A stretch of DNA of 64,000 bases from Callipepla californica brunnescens (GCA_023055505.1 JALIRH010000010.1:1551501-1615500), one strand, 5' to 3'. Positions 50,201 through 61,100 are shown, counted from the first letter of the stretch. A program made the numbers and translations. Notes: a model not told the origin generated them from the sequence alone.

Positions 50201-53200
50201 CTTGAGCTTATGAATTATGCAGCTACTATCTTTAACGCATTACCTTCATAAGCAAATCATATGATATGAAGATAGGGAATATGGTAAGGACATGTAACTT
50301 GCTTTGCAGTAGGACTTATAAAGCAGTCAATCTCTTTGTACATTACATTCAACTCTGGATAACATTAATATAAATTTCCTAATAGGCGATTATCACATTT
50401 GAAATAGCATCAAAATACACACAAAGTGGTTTCACTTAAAATAATTCTAGAAATACATTTGAAAGCTGAATTTTTCTACCAATTATAAATATTTCAGTGA
50501 GGAGCAATGGAATGATCTGTAGCATTACTTAAAGTATCCTCAATGTTAAAATTGCACTTTCATTAACTTGTGCTAAAGTAAATACATTAACCAGCTGCAA
50601 AGCACGATAACATATAGACAGTAAAGATTGTTTCAGAGGTTAGTGAAATACTTTCCCTCACTACATCATGAAAACTGGAAAAAAACTGGAAGAAAAGGAA
50701 GCTACTTGAACAGCTGCAAATTTGAAAGCAGCTAGCAATTCAGAGGTCAGTGCTATTTGTATTTATACCAGAAGAAAGCAGCCTCTCCTGAGATATTTGA
50801 AAGAATTGACGCCACCCAATGGATAAATTCTGTCCATTTTCATTAAATCAAGTGCCAAACAGGAACATACATCTGTTCAAACCATGATCAGACTTTTCTG
50901 AGCCTTCCCCACTAGTATGGTGCAGAAGCACCTTTCAAGAAACCACGTAAGATGCATAAATACAGCTGGTGCTCTGGCTGCTGACATTTCAGGATCTTCA
51001 TCTTTCACCTTGTATTTAAGAGACCTTGAAAAAACAGCTATTGCTGTGGGGGCAAACAGCCTGCATATGGTTTTAGATATAAAATGCTAGAGTATGAGTA
51101 ATATAAACTGTAAAACTCAAGTTCTCACTCGTAACCAGTCTGTTCAACTCAGAGACTAACGCCCTTCCCTGAACACCATCTACCTGTAGCACAAAGATTA
51201 TCTGTCATGAAAAGTGCATACAGTTCAGGCATTAACATGATTAACCCAAATGAGCTAAGCAACGAAACAGTTACTTTAGAAAAGTAATTGTAATATGCAT
51301 TTAAATTAACACTGTGCTTATTTTCATCTCTACAAATATGTTAATATTTTAAGGTAGTTAAATAGCTGTAGTGTGAATACCCCAAAAGAATAGTACCCAC
51401 ACAAAATAATGAAGGTGGACAGTATATTTCTGTATGGCTTATCCACATGGTATAAAGACAACTATTAAATTAGGAAGGGCTCACCTGTCACTCATGGTCG
51501 AGGCTCACACAGAACTCCAGAGAGGAGGGATCTCCAACAAGAGATCCTTCCCCAGTGGTGGTCAGCCCTTAAATGGGGTCTGGGAGAGGTGGAGCCAGAC
51601 TGCACCCCTTCCCATCACACAGGTACATTGCCTTCACCTGTGCTCCTGCAGCTGACTCAGTGCTCACCTCAGGTGATCAGTCAGTGGTTCAGGCTGTGAT
51701 TCAACAGTTCCCATACAATGCAAATATAAATGGCAGAACAAGACCAACTGCTGGAGCTTTGTTTCCCTGCAGTGGTTCAGATATAGTCACATGGGCTGCT
51801 TACTATGACACACAGTCTGTTAGTGATATCAAGGGAAGCACAGTCACAATCATTTTAGAAAACTATATGGAAGCAAGAATACCCATTTGAGCTTTCTTGT
51901 TACTATCTCAGTCCATTAAGTAACCAAAAAATAATTTGGTAGAGGCAACGCTGAGCTTGGAAGAAGAAAGCATTATGAGCAATGGGAACAGTTGCACTGC
52001 AAGCTTAAGGCATGAGAGACCTCATTTACCTCACACTTCCAGAGAAGTGAAGTGGCTTTTATTTGTTCAGAAAATAGATAGCATGTCAATACAAATGTGT
52101 TGTGGTGTGGATTCCCACCGTGACATGATTTTGAAATTATGTTGGTGAAAGGCTGCAAGGAAAAGTGCTCTGTTTCATTTTAATATGGTTACTAAACCAA
52201 CTAGCCTTCCTTTTTTATTTCTAAAAACCTTATAAAGATTGAAGAGCATGACCTTCCACTCCTAAGATTGGCTGCCCTAGCCTCAAAAGTATTTCAGGCA
52301 CATCCAGGCACTTAGCCTGTTGAACTAAGTATATCCTAACACAGCTTTAGGACATGGAAATGAAAATCTATAAAACTAATTTAACTCAGTCATTTCAATT
52401 TTTCTTTAGACGAAAAGGCCTTTTCCTTGAAAGCATTTAAATACGCTCTGATGAATCTGAAATATGCACTTTAAATCATAAAGATGTTTATTCTTGAAGA
52501 GAATAGCTTTCTTGGGCAAAGTAATTTGAAGTCAGTGCAAATTTATAACCACTTTACACTACAGAATATTATGAAGATTCACCAATCACCTTATTAACAG
52601 CTCTTTTCAAAAGAAGTCATTTTTTCTTCCCTATAACTAAGCAAAACTCAGATGATATTCAGTTTTCTTAACGCATCAGAATCCACTCTGAAAAATTCAT
52701 TTTTCATTCTTAATATATTCTCTTAAATATGAATTAAACCACTACTTCTCCTGGAGACAGCATTAATAGACTTTACTATACAATTTTGGTACAATTTTGA
52801 TAGCAGAATTTGAGTCAAAGAAAAGAACAATGAAAAAAAACAAAGATACATTCCACATTTTTTTTCCAGGTTAGCATAATAGGAAGCTTTCCTTTTAATG
52901 TAAACTCATGCTTCGAAGGGCAATAACTAGCCCTAGAAGTTTTGTCCCCATTAAACGTTCCCAATAAGTACAAGTCTGGCTCTGTCTTTACCTCAACACA
53001 GTCAAACTTCTCATTAACTTTTGATGAATATTCGATGCGGAAGAGAGTTGACAGGTTACCAGCAATGTAGTATAAGAGGATCTTCAGTCCCTTGTAGCCA
53101 AAGGCTACTTCACTGTGGAAGGAAAAAGGCAGTCAGACCTCTAAATGAGTTTCACTGCAAGATATTCAAAATGCAGTACTTCAGTTTTTAAATTCATAAC

Positions 53201-56200
53201 CACTTTCCCAGTGAAGTATACTAAGACTTTTAATAGTAAAAGCAAATCAAACAGGACCTATACTACCTAGACAGAGATAATGCCTTACACTATTTTTACT
53301 AATAATTTTGCTCCTCTAGTGGAGAAACAGAACATATCCTTGAGCTCTGTAAGAAAGCAGCTGTATATTTATGGTGATAATTCAGAGAATACTTGACATG
53401 ACTAATATTGCGTTTATGTTCATCAGTGTCTTAAACTGAATGTCTTAAATTCACTAATGTTTATTAATGCAAAGTGATAAACAACAGTTTGTAGTACAGC
53501 AGTGAAAAGTTTTGGAACATACTGCTGCAAGCTATACTGTATAAAACACCTAAGATAAGTCATAGCAACAGATATGTTTCTAGTGCACACTTTCACTATT
53601 ATTATTAGAATCAAGTAAAAAGGTACAGGAGAGATGCTTTACTATTTTAAGTACCCTGACAAAAAAAAAAAAAGTGTTTCCTAAACATAAATACTACCCT
53701 ACACTTGTTTTAAGTCTTGAGAATTTTTTTGAGGCAAAAAGAACAACAGAAAAGTTATATTCACAGAGAAACTATTGTGTTTTTCCTTTTTTTTTTTTTA
53801 AACTTAATCTTTTGTGGTAACACACTGCTAACTGAACATCTGTTTAACTAGTAAGAAGCCTACTATCTCTAGTAGACAAAACAAATCAACAATCAATGAC
53901 CTAAAACAGTCAAGAACATGAGTTTAAATATTTATTTTCAACTGAAAATTCCATGCTGTGTTGTGGTTAAAAAAGCAAATAAATGGATATACTGTCGACA
54001 GATACTTTTGGTTTTGGCACTCATTACTGTGAAAGTCTTAATAAAGAATTATTAACTCTTGCAAATCTTATAAAGATGACTTGAACACAACAGCAACCAA
54101 AATGAGCAGTTCTGATCACACAATCCAGGCATTTCACTCTCCGCTAGGATCTTTAAAACTAGTGTAAAATGACAAGGCCCAAACTCCAGAGGCCAGGAAT
54201 CAAAGCCGTTACATCTCTATACAGCCGTAAAATTGAAGCATCATCATGTCACTCCACAATAGTTCAGTAGAAATATTTCCTTTTATTTTTTATTTTCTAA
54301 AAGCAATTAGGAAACAACATTCCCTTCAAGACCTATTAATTTGATTCTGCATAATTTAACTTACTCATCTCCAAACACTTGATGGCTATACTCTGGGTTA
54401 AATGTTGTGTTGTCATCCTCCAAATCCTCAGGAAAGCGAACTGAGAAGAAAAACAAGCATGGCCAAGTCAGCAGCTACAGTCTGTTCTTACAGGGATTCC
54501 ATGCTAGAGGTCCACGCATTCTTTCACTATGAACAATTTCAGTTATGAACCTAGCTGGTTCATAAGTGAACCTGAACAGGCTCATAAGCTGGCACACAAA
54601 CAAAATAAAGACATCCTGTGCAAATCAGATGCATGTTATTTCCTCAAATCAAATCAGTAAGCACAGTAAAATGGGAAAATTGACACAGATGCATATGATT
54701 TCATATGTATATCCTGAACATTACTTTTACTCCATCACGAACGCTAAGGACACTGCCCAGCTGGATATTCTTACAGTAAGCAAGACCAATCATGTAATCA
54801 AAGCTTCCTTCTCATTTTGTCATTCTTCTCTCACATGCAGTTAAGAACACTTCTCTGTAGGGAGTCATCACAGAATGATGAACAGAAAAATGTTTACGCG
54901 CATTAATATTCACATTACAACTTTGGAGAATTGGCATGCATACATACAAATCCACACTAATACAATACTCATTTGTGTCAATATTACTAAGATAATTAGC
55001 AATTCTTCTCACACAACTTTTGTTTTCCCTCAAACTTTAATACTAGAGGTCTTCGCTGGTAATGTGAAAGTGTTCACTAACGTGGTATCTACTCCAACTC
55101 AGTAATGTAGGGAACAGTTATTGAATACATGCTTAGAGTTACAGCAGCTACTGCACAGTGATTGCAACAGAAGTACTTCCATCATAAGTTTTATGATTAG
55201 TTCATGACACTAGAAGTTAAAGTAGGATTTTCTAGGAGAACATATAGAAGACTGAAATACTTAATTCCCAAGTATCCTCTGTGCATTTGTAGTTCCAATA
55301 ATTACCTAAAATTGGAAGGGATGTAATCCTTCATATAGGCCTTAAAGTGACTGTTCAGCCCCATTAATGAGGCATAGTTAGCTCAAAAAAACATTTACAT
55401 GCTAATTTTGAATGCATTACAAGTGCATGCAATGCTGTAGGAGTTAATAGTGCTACTAAATGATTTCTCTTTAAATTAAAAAAATTAAATACTACAACCT
55501 CATTGCTGCTTTACTCCAGTAAAACTGCAGATAAAGTAAAAAGGACTTTCTTCCAGTAATAGCAGTTGTTCAAAGAGAAATTGAATGAAGAGTTTTTTAA
55601 TAACAGGATGAAGCTCAGCCATCACAAAACCAAGGAGAGTTCTTGTCTTCACCAGCTTGATTCAGAGAGCAACCCAGCTGAGCCAAAGTAGCAAGATTAA
55701 AGACAAAAAACAAACCAGAAAAAAAGGAAAAAAACCTGAGTAACCATCACTGTGGATGAAATTAAGACTCAGAAGAGTACAGCCCATATCTAAATTTATA
55801 CTTCTATGCTCATGGGAAAGGCTTTTTTTCAAATAATATCACATAGTAGATTTTTACCTTTTTTTCCTAATACTATTTGCATGCAGAACACCCACATGCC
55901 AAAAAAGAAAAAAGTAAACTGAAAACCTTAGGTGACATGAGGTCATGGGAACAAGTGAAAAAAGCAGTCTCCCTGAAAACTGATACAGAGTGACTCCTCA
56001 GATGTCCTGAAGAAATTCACTCCAATTTTCTGCTACTTCTCATATACTCCTTTGGTTTTAGAAAGGCAGAAGGGGAAAATCAAAACATTAGAATAATAGA
56101 AAATAGTCACAGAATGATTACTTGAACTATAATTTAAATGAAAGAGAAATGCTTCACATATACAGCAGATTAAGGACTTTGGTTAGAACCACATTTTGTC

Positions 56201-57707
56201 TCACAAGCCAATTATGTATTTAAAATTCTAAGTTCTGCAGAAACAGCTGTTAACTGTACTTCTAAGAGTGCTTTTTATTTATTTTTTATTGTACTTGAGT
56301 GATGCTATTTGCACTGCTCGAGGGAACAAAATGCTAAAGGTCTGGAAAGTTTAAAAAATACAGATATATTACCTATTTTTCTCTTATTAATTACCAATAC
56401 AAGTATGTTTCAGATTTAAGTCAGTCCAACAAGAATTCAGTAGTTGTGTTTATATTCTGGATGTCACATGCCTTGTGTCATCTAGATGTTGAGAGGCAGC
56501 AAAAAACAAACCAAGGAACACTTTTCAGTTTTATTTGTGTTTATCATTTCCTCAAAATGAAATATGATGCCTACTTAGGACTACATCCTAGCTAAGTTCT
56601 ACAGAAGAAACAAGCTGAAAACATACTGAATACCTTAAGGTATTATGTTACAAGGTAACATAATCCCAATGCACTCTAGTAATATGTTAATATATAGAAA
56701 CACAGGCACAAGATTGAGTCTCTATAGCTGTACTTTACTGTACTAGCCTCAATAAAATCAGACCTATCATTCCTATTTTGGTGTTTGCATATCTATAAGC
56801 ACATATTATAACCAAAGTAGAATTATAAGGACATCATTAAACAGATGTTTAAATATCCCAAACATGCAATATTTAAAATCCAACATTACCTAGTTTCAGC
56901 TGAATTGCTTCATTTGTGTTACATTTGTACTCAGCCAGCTTCTTCTCCATAGGAGTAAGTCCTATCAAAAACAGATTTTTGAAAGAATTTAGACACATAC
57001 AATCTGAGTCAGTACAATTCAAGGAAGGTATTCAGAAAAAGGTTCAGGAAAGCAAGAGGAACAATTTAATGATGGTGACTTCACTCCAAAATGCAATATT
57101 CTTCCCACAAGTTCTGGCTTTCCATTCTTCCTACTTTTTAAGTAAATCTGCTTTCTCACTATTAAGCATTTTCCAAAATATAAGCAGACACTGCATCTGA
57201 AGAAGGGCTTATGCATTTCAGGTGTTCTTAAAGAGCAGCAGGTATGCTACCAGCAATAACTTAGCTACTACTTCCCTTCCAGAGTGGTTAAGGAAGGGAA
57301 TTACAGTCAGGTTGTTTTCCAAAGTCTAATCCAGTGCACAAAAAGCGTGTCACTTATCACGATATTTTCCAAGGACGTTAAACCCATCCTGTTCCTCCAT
57401 TCCAACAACATTACCAGAAGTCACTCTCCCCATTTCAAGTTACGTGGAACGAGGCTAATCCGAATTGGAATGAGGCTAATCCGGAAGCGCTCCCAATAAC
57501 GCAGCGTGCACAGAGGAGCACACGGCCGAGGCACCGAGCGGACCCAAGGCAGCTCCCGCCCAGCCCGACGCCCCGGGCCCGAGCGGGCCGCGGCCAAACC
57601 CCACCGGTACCGCGGCGCTGAGCTCCCGTTCTGCTTCCCGCGCTGCGGGGCGCGGGGTCGATAAGAGCCGTTCGCGGCCCGTGCCCGGCCTAGGACTCAC
57701 CCGCCAT
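40823..57707 (-). CDS. HAT1: HAT1, histone acetyltransferase 1 (type B), complete coding region
   Basis: HAT1 is the catalytic subunit of the type B histone acetyltransferase. It acetylates newly made histone H4 at Lys5 and Lys12, partnered by RBBP7/RBBP4 in cytoplasm and nucleus before chromatin assembly. Eleven minus-strand coding exons join in one frame of 408 residues: 57701-57707, 56890-56961, 54365-54440, 52992-53112, 47943-48122, 47615-47736, 47010-47114, 46567-46673, 44050-44201, 43033-43149 and 40823-40990. The GNAT acetyl-CoA loop QGEGHG is residues 237-242. The catalytic acids fall at Glu176 (WFIETASF) and Glu265/Asp266 (TAEDPS). The tail ends YRRVLERLAQA. The human protein is 419 residues; the 11-residue difference is a missing N-terminal segment (the start reads MAGLTPMEKKLAEYKC). 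The gene is divergent from SLC25A12. Identity is secure. Confidence 0.98.
41101..41139. repeat. (TAAAAAA)n heptamer repeat
   Basis: About three units of A6-7T followed by GGAAAAAAAAA. It is low-complexity. Confidence 0.8.
41627..41643. repeat. homopolymer (A)17
   Basis: An uninterrupted A run on the plus strand in HAT1 intron 10. Confidence 0.85.
43033..43149 (-). CDS. HAT1: HAT1 coding exon 10
   Basis: This 117-nt exon encodes residues 315-353, QHTRRVYEILRLRATDMGD to KRRLIGPYK, phase 0 on both sides. Acceptor tgttag|CAACAC and donor TATAAG|gtatat. Confidence 0.97.
43150..44049 (-). other. HAT1: HAT1 intron 9
   Basis: A 0.9-kb intron with nothing recognised beyond ordinary AT-rich sequence. 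Confidence 0.7.
44050..44201 (-). CDS. HAT1: HAT1 coding exon 9
   Basis: This 152-nt exon completes codon 264 and runs to residue 314. It starts AEDPSENYIKLRDFVLVKLC and ends EAQQKLKINK. It carries the catalytic acidic pair Glu265/Asp266. The segment QDLLCFSPGKL differs from the human QDLPCFSREKL. Its acceptor TTTTAG is fed by an unbroken 36-base T run (minus strand). Confidence 0.96.
44202..46566 (-). other. HAT1: HAT1 intron 8
   Basis: A 2.4-kb intron ending in the 36-base T tract next to exon 9. No other element is recognised. Confidence 0.7.
44204..44239 (-). repeat. homopolymer (A)36 on plus / (T)36 on minus at a splice acceptor
   Basis: This is the longest mononucleotide run in the window. 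On the HAT1 strand it is a pure T36 ending at the AG of the exon 9 acceptor, so it serves as the polypyrimidine tract. Confidence 0.95.
46567..46673 (-). CDS. HAT1: HAT1 coding exon 8
   Basis: This 107-nt exon encodes SQMLILPPFQGEGHGAQLL through YYMSSPTVLDIT. It holds the acetyl-CoA pyrophosphate loop QGEGHG (237-242). Acceptor ctgtag|CCAGAT and donor ATAACAG|gtatat. Confidence 0.97.
46674..47009 (-). other. HAT1: HAT1 intron 7
   Basis: A 336-base intron. Nothing beyond splice signals is seen. Confidence 0.75.
47010..47114 (-). CDS. HAT1: HAT1 coding exon 7
   Basis: This 105-nt exon encodes VFEKYNKDGATLFATVGYM and TVYNYYVYPDKTRPRV, central strands of the GNAT fold. Acceptor tctgcag|ATTTGA and donor GTGTAAG|gtaatt. 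Confidence 0.97.
47115..47614 (-). other. HAT1: HAT1 intron 6
   Basis: A 500-base intron with no recognised element. Confidence 0.75.
47615..47736 (-). CDS. HAT1: HAT1 coding exon 6
   Basis: This 122-nt exon encodes ADMTCPGFREYHERLQTFL through WFIETASFIDVDDERWNYF. It carries the conserved Glu176. Acceptor ttccctag|GCTGAC and donor ATAGT|gtaagt. The usual His-Tyr-Phe-Leu-Val is Asn-Tyr-Phe-Ile-Val here. Confidence 0.97.
47737..47942 (-). other. HAT1: HAT1 intron 5
   Basis: The shortest HAT1 intron (206 bases), with an ordinary AT-rich body. Confidence 0.75.
47943..48122 (-). CDS. HAT1: HAT1 coding exon 5
   Basis: This 180-nt exon encodes residues 93-152, ADDVESKIREIIPPGFCTN through FKPFGMLLHTYSV to AYQIYK, phase 0 on both sides. 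Acceptor attccccag|GCAGAT and donor ATAAG|gtatga. Confidence 0.97.
48538..48571. repeat. 19-bp tandem duplication
   Basis: ATGAAACAGTTTCTG occurs twice at a 19-base interval. Each copy contains the symmetric GAAACAGTTTC. Confidence 0.85.
51447..51716 (+). repeat. unclassified ~270-bp interspersed repeat, copy A
   Basis: It matches, in inverted orientation, 58751-59023 over its whole length with few differences. Shared blocks include GTGGTGGTCAGCCCTTAA, GGTCTGGGAGAGGTGGAGCC and CACACAGGTACATTGCCTTC. The match runs from about TGGTA...AAAGACA to CAACAGTTCCCA(T/C)ACA. TG...CA ends and a TTAAAT box would fit a solo LTR, but I see no target-site duplication, so the class stays open. It lies antisense to HAT1. 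Confidence 0.85.
52992..53112 (-). CDS. HAT1: HAT1 coding exon 4
   Basis: This 121-nt exon encodes EVAFGYKGLKILLYYIAG through LSTLFRIEYSSKVNEKFDCVE (residues about 52-92). Acceptor ttccacag|TGAAGT and donor GTTGAG|gtaaag. Confidence 0.97.
53113..54364 (-). other. HAT1: HAT1 intron 3
   Basis: A 1.25-kb AT-rich intron with several short A or T runs and nothing further recognised. Confidence 0.7.
54365..54440 (-). CDS. HAT1: HAT1 coding exon 3
   Basis: This 76-nt exon encodes RFPEDLEDDNTTFNPEYSHQ and VFGD. Acceptor cttctcag|TTCGCT and donor GATGA|gtaagt. Confidence 0.96.
54441..56889 (-). other. HAT1: HAT1 intron 2
   Basis: A 2.4-kb AT-rich intron. Open frames around 54566-55105 on both strands have no recognised domain. 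No exon is seen. Confidence 0.7.
56890..56961 (-). CDS. HAT1: HAT1 coding exon 2
   Basis: This 72-nt exon encodes LTPMEKKLAEYKCNTNEAIQ then LKL. Acceptor ttttgatag|GACTTA and donor AACTAG|gtaatg. Joined to exon 1 it gives MAGLTPMEKKLAEYKC, lacking the 11 residues that the human protein has before EKKLAEYKC. Confidence 0.93.
56962..57700 (-). other. HAT1: HAT1 intron 1
   Basis: A 0.74-kb intron. Its 5' part (57480-57700) is within the CpG island. No exon for the missing N-terminal segment is visible. Confidence 0.7.
57701..57707 (-). CDS. HAT1: HAT1 coding exon 1
   Basis: Only seven coding bases (ATGGCGG) are in this exon before the donor gtgagt. The start is chosen because it joins exon 2 in frame to give MAGLTP and the family begins MAG. 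Confidence 0.88.
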
Positions 57708-57929
57708 TTCCCAGCGGCGGCGGGGCCGAGTCACCCGGGCAGAACGAATCAAGCCGCGCGCCCACTCGGCGGAAATGAGACCGCGCGCACATCCTTCCGC
57801 TTCCGCCCGCCCAAACGCAGCCAGCAGCTGCGCCGTGCGAGGCTACGACCCCACGCGCATGCCCAGTGCTATGCCGGGGTGGCCTCGCTCCCTGCTAGAG
57901 CTTTTAAGGAGAGCGACGCGCAGCGGCTC

Positions 57930-57937
57930 ATTTGCAT
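57930..57937 (+). promoter_or_regulatory. octamer element ATTTGCAT
   Basis: A perfect POU (OCT1-type) octamer next to a GC box (57940-57947), about 225 bases upstream of the HAT1 ATG and 165 upstream of the SLC25A12 ATG. Confidence 0.6.
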
Positions 57938-58103
57938 AGCCCCGCCCACATGTGCCGTCCGTGCGGCGCGGGCGCTTTGATGCTGTGTGCGGGGCGGGGC
58001 CGGGCGCCGCCTCCCACGGCGCCGCGCTGAGGCGGCGGCGGCGGCGCGCGGCGGGTGGTAGCGGCACGCGGCTCCTCCTCCTCCTCCCGCTCGGCGGCGC
58101 AGC

Positions 58104-58115
58104 ATGGCGGTCAAG
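58104..58115 (+). CDS. SLC25A12: SLC25A12 coding exon 1
   Basis: Twelve coding bases (Met-Ala-Val-Lys) are followed by the donor AAG|gtgact. The start context is GCAGCATGG. Human aralar also begins MAVKV. Confidence 0.9.
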
Positions 58116-61100
58116 GTGACTCCTCCGTCGTGAGGCGCGGCAGCCTGCGGGCGGCCGCTCCGCCTGCCCGCGGGGTCTCGGGGCGCGCGGGAGGAAGGCG
58201 GCGGCGATGGCGGGGCCGGCCGTGCCTCTGCGTCCGCCTCTGCCTCTGCCCGCCGAGGGGAAGCGGCGCGGGCCGGGGCCGTTACTCGGCGCGTGCGGGA
58301 GGGGACGGTCGGGGCCCGGCGCTCCGCATCCCGAGGGACGGGCGCTGTGACAGCTGCCGGCGGCACCCGGCTGAGCGGAGCGCCGTGCTTGAGTCCGCTT
58401 ATCTGTCAGATAAGGGAGCCGATAGCGCTGCCCTTATCAGTGCGTTTTTGTTCCCGAGTTGTGTCTGCGGCTCAGCTGGTGAGGCGTTGACGTGTTTTTA
58501 TTTGCAGGTGCCTTCGACCAGAAGAGCAGATCCTGGCGAGCTGCGAAATATCTTTTTGCAGGTAAACGGAGCTGCCTGGTGCTCTTTGGCTGGCAGACTT
58601 GTGTTTTCAGCTCTATGTCACTGCATCGTCTGTGTCTGTTCATCGTGGGACAGTTGGTTGCATGGGCACAAGTTGACGTTTCACTCGGGGTAGAGGGCCC
58701 TCAGGCAGCGAGGAGGAGCCGCTGTCACACGGGTTGTGGCATTAGCTATCTGTGTGGGAACTGTTGAATCACGGCCTGAACCACTGATGGATCACCTGAG
58801 GCCAGCACTCAGTCAGACACAGGAGCACAGGTGAAGGCAATGTACCTGTGTGATGGGAAGGGGTGGAGTCTGGCTCCACCTCTCCCAGACCCCATTTAAG
58901 GGCTGACCACCACTGAGGGAAGGTCTCTTGTTGGAGACTCCTCTTGTGTGGAGTTCTGGGTGAGCCCTGACCTTCAGTGATGGGTGAGCCCTTCCTAATT
59001 TGTTGGGTGTCTTTAGTACCATTTGAATAATCCAACCAACAGTATTTTGTCTATCTTTATTATATTGCATGGCTGCTATTCTTTTAGGCTATTTACCTTA
59101 CACTATCCTACAGGAAGTCTTCAATCATTTTTTGAGGTTTTTTATAGTCTTCTGTAGTATTAACAATTGCAACTGTAACCAAGTACTTTAGTTTAAAAAT
59201 ATGCTTCTGCACAGTTCTAATTTCTGTGTGTGTGTCTTGTCAGCAGGGCTCATACGTAGTCTACCTACAAATGGATGGACTATTGACAGTGTTTTTAAAA
59301 TTTGAGATTTTTATTTAAGAGTGATATGTTTCATAATATTATCTTTTGAGGAGGGTGCTTGAATTTCTCTATCTGAATTGTGTGAATATTACATGCTATG
59401 TTCTAGAAGCTTTACTCTGTGAAGAAGTCATAATATGTTATTAAGTATTAGTTTAGTGTTCAGTTTTGGGCCCCTCACAATGATGAAGATATTGAGGTCT
59501 TCAGGCAGATCTGGAGAAAGGTAATGAACTTGTGATGGGTCTGGAGCACTGAGGAAGCTGGAATTGTTCAGGCTGGGGAAGAGGAAGTTCAGGGGAGGCT
59601 TTGTCCTGAAAGGAGACTGTTGTAAAGTGGGACTGGCCTTTGTTACTGTGGTAGGAGCAGAGGGAATGGCCTTAAGTTATACTGGGGGATGCTCCGATTG
59701 GACACTAGGGGAAATTTTTTCTCTCTAAGAGTAGTGAGGTATTGGAACAGGCAGCCCAGGTGGGCAGTGGGGTCAGCATCCCTGGAGGTGCTCAAGAAGA
59801 GAGTAGGTAGGGCATTTGAGGTCGTAAGTTAGTGGGGATAGTGGTGATAGGTCAGCGGTTGGACTGTATTATCTCAGTGGTCTTCTCAAACCTTGATGGC
59901 TCTATGATTCTGTGAACAGTGAATTTTGTTACAGTATCCCTGATATGTAGCTTTTGTTCTGACCTTTTTATCTGATTAGTAATAAGTAGCTGAAGAGACC
60001 TTTTTGCCCTGGAGAGAGATGTTATACCTCACCCATTGTTTGGAGGGTTCTTTGTTTTTGTATAATGGGTTATTCTGATAGTGTTATTTGAGTGCTGAAG
60101 TTTAGAATTTTGGAATCAAACTGTCAAAGCCTGAATGTTAGTTTGTAGTTAAAGTTTTACTCTCTGTTTCATTTCTTGTTGGTAAGACATTTAGCTTTTT
60201 TTATACATAGAATACACAAATGGTTTAGAAATGTGTGCTAGAATTTCATATAACTTTTCTGGCTCTTTTTCAAGACAATTTTTTTGTGTTAGATTGCAAA
60301 AGATGATAATTAAGATGTGAAAATACTCTATTCAACTTGGAAAAGTGGACTCAGTATGATTCTTATAGTCAGTAGATATACTTGCTTCTTAAAAATAAGT
60401 ATTTGAAGTCCTTGATGTTGGTGGTACATGGAAAAAGTGGAGAGGAACTTGATCTTGAAGCTGTTGATATAACTGTGTCTGTTTTATTGACCTAAAAAGC
60501 AAATTAAATAGTCTACAGGTTGACACCATGAGGAATCAAAAGTGCAGAAGATCTCATCTTCCCTTGAGTACCTGAGGAGTGTCATTAAAAAGAGAAGTTA
60601 TTCAGACACACAGTCACATAGGAAGAGTTTGTATTTTGGGGAAAGGTGCTATAGAGTTACAGAACTGATTCTAGTTGAAGATGACATTATATTCTTATTT
60701 TGATAGATAGCAAGCAAACTTAAATTTTGTTTAGGTTCTCTTCAGTAGCAAACATTGTCTTTACTAAATGGTATTGTAGAGTCTGGTTATGAAATACTGT
60801 TAGTGTTGCACATTTCATGGGTCAAATACGTTGTGCTCTTTCCTGAGGGTGCTGGCCTGTTCTGTCAGCTTCAGTTAAAGGGCGTGCATTCCTTCTAAAT
60901 TTGGCTTCCCTTGGAAGTGGATGCAAGGGAAGATGGGAACTCTGGGCCCCTTCGTCATCATCCTTATTCTTGGAGAGTGTACTTAAATTTCCTTCTATTC
61001 ACACATATCCTCCCATAAGATAATGTCAACTCCTCTGTCAGAGTTAAAGATATATCTTAATGGGTGCTTGACTTTCACCTTTCTCTTAGCATTTCTGAAG

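Larger units (their letters stand above)
48123..52991 (-). other. HAT1: HAT1 intron 4
   Basis: A 4.9-kb intron. It contains copy A of an interspersed repeat (51447-51716) and a small tandem duplication (48538-48571). No additional coding exon is recognised. Confidence 0.7.
57480..58480. promoter_or_regulatory. CpG-island bidirectional promoter of HAT1 and SLC25A12
   Basis: The HAT1 ATG (57705-57707, minus) and the SLC25A12 ATG (58104-58106, plus) are 396 bases apart in a GC-rich, CpG-dense block. Visible sites include an NRF1-like GCGCATGC (57855-57862), a perfect octamer ATTTGCAT (57930-57937), GC boxes at 57940-57947 and 57990-58000, and an E-box CACATGTG near 57947. A TATA-like TTTTAAGG lies near 57902 but has no clear spacing to either start. 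The same head-to-head pair exists in human. Confidence 0.85.

Noticed and set aside
57869..58693. Long open frames on both strands in the HAT1/SLC25A12 promoter
   Set aside because: Same CpG-island effect. The real SLC25A12 start (58104) uses a different, spliced frame that matches the family.
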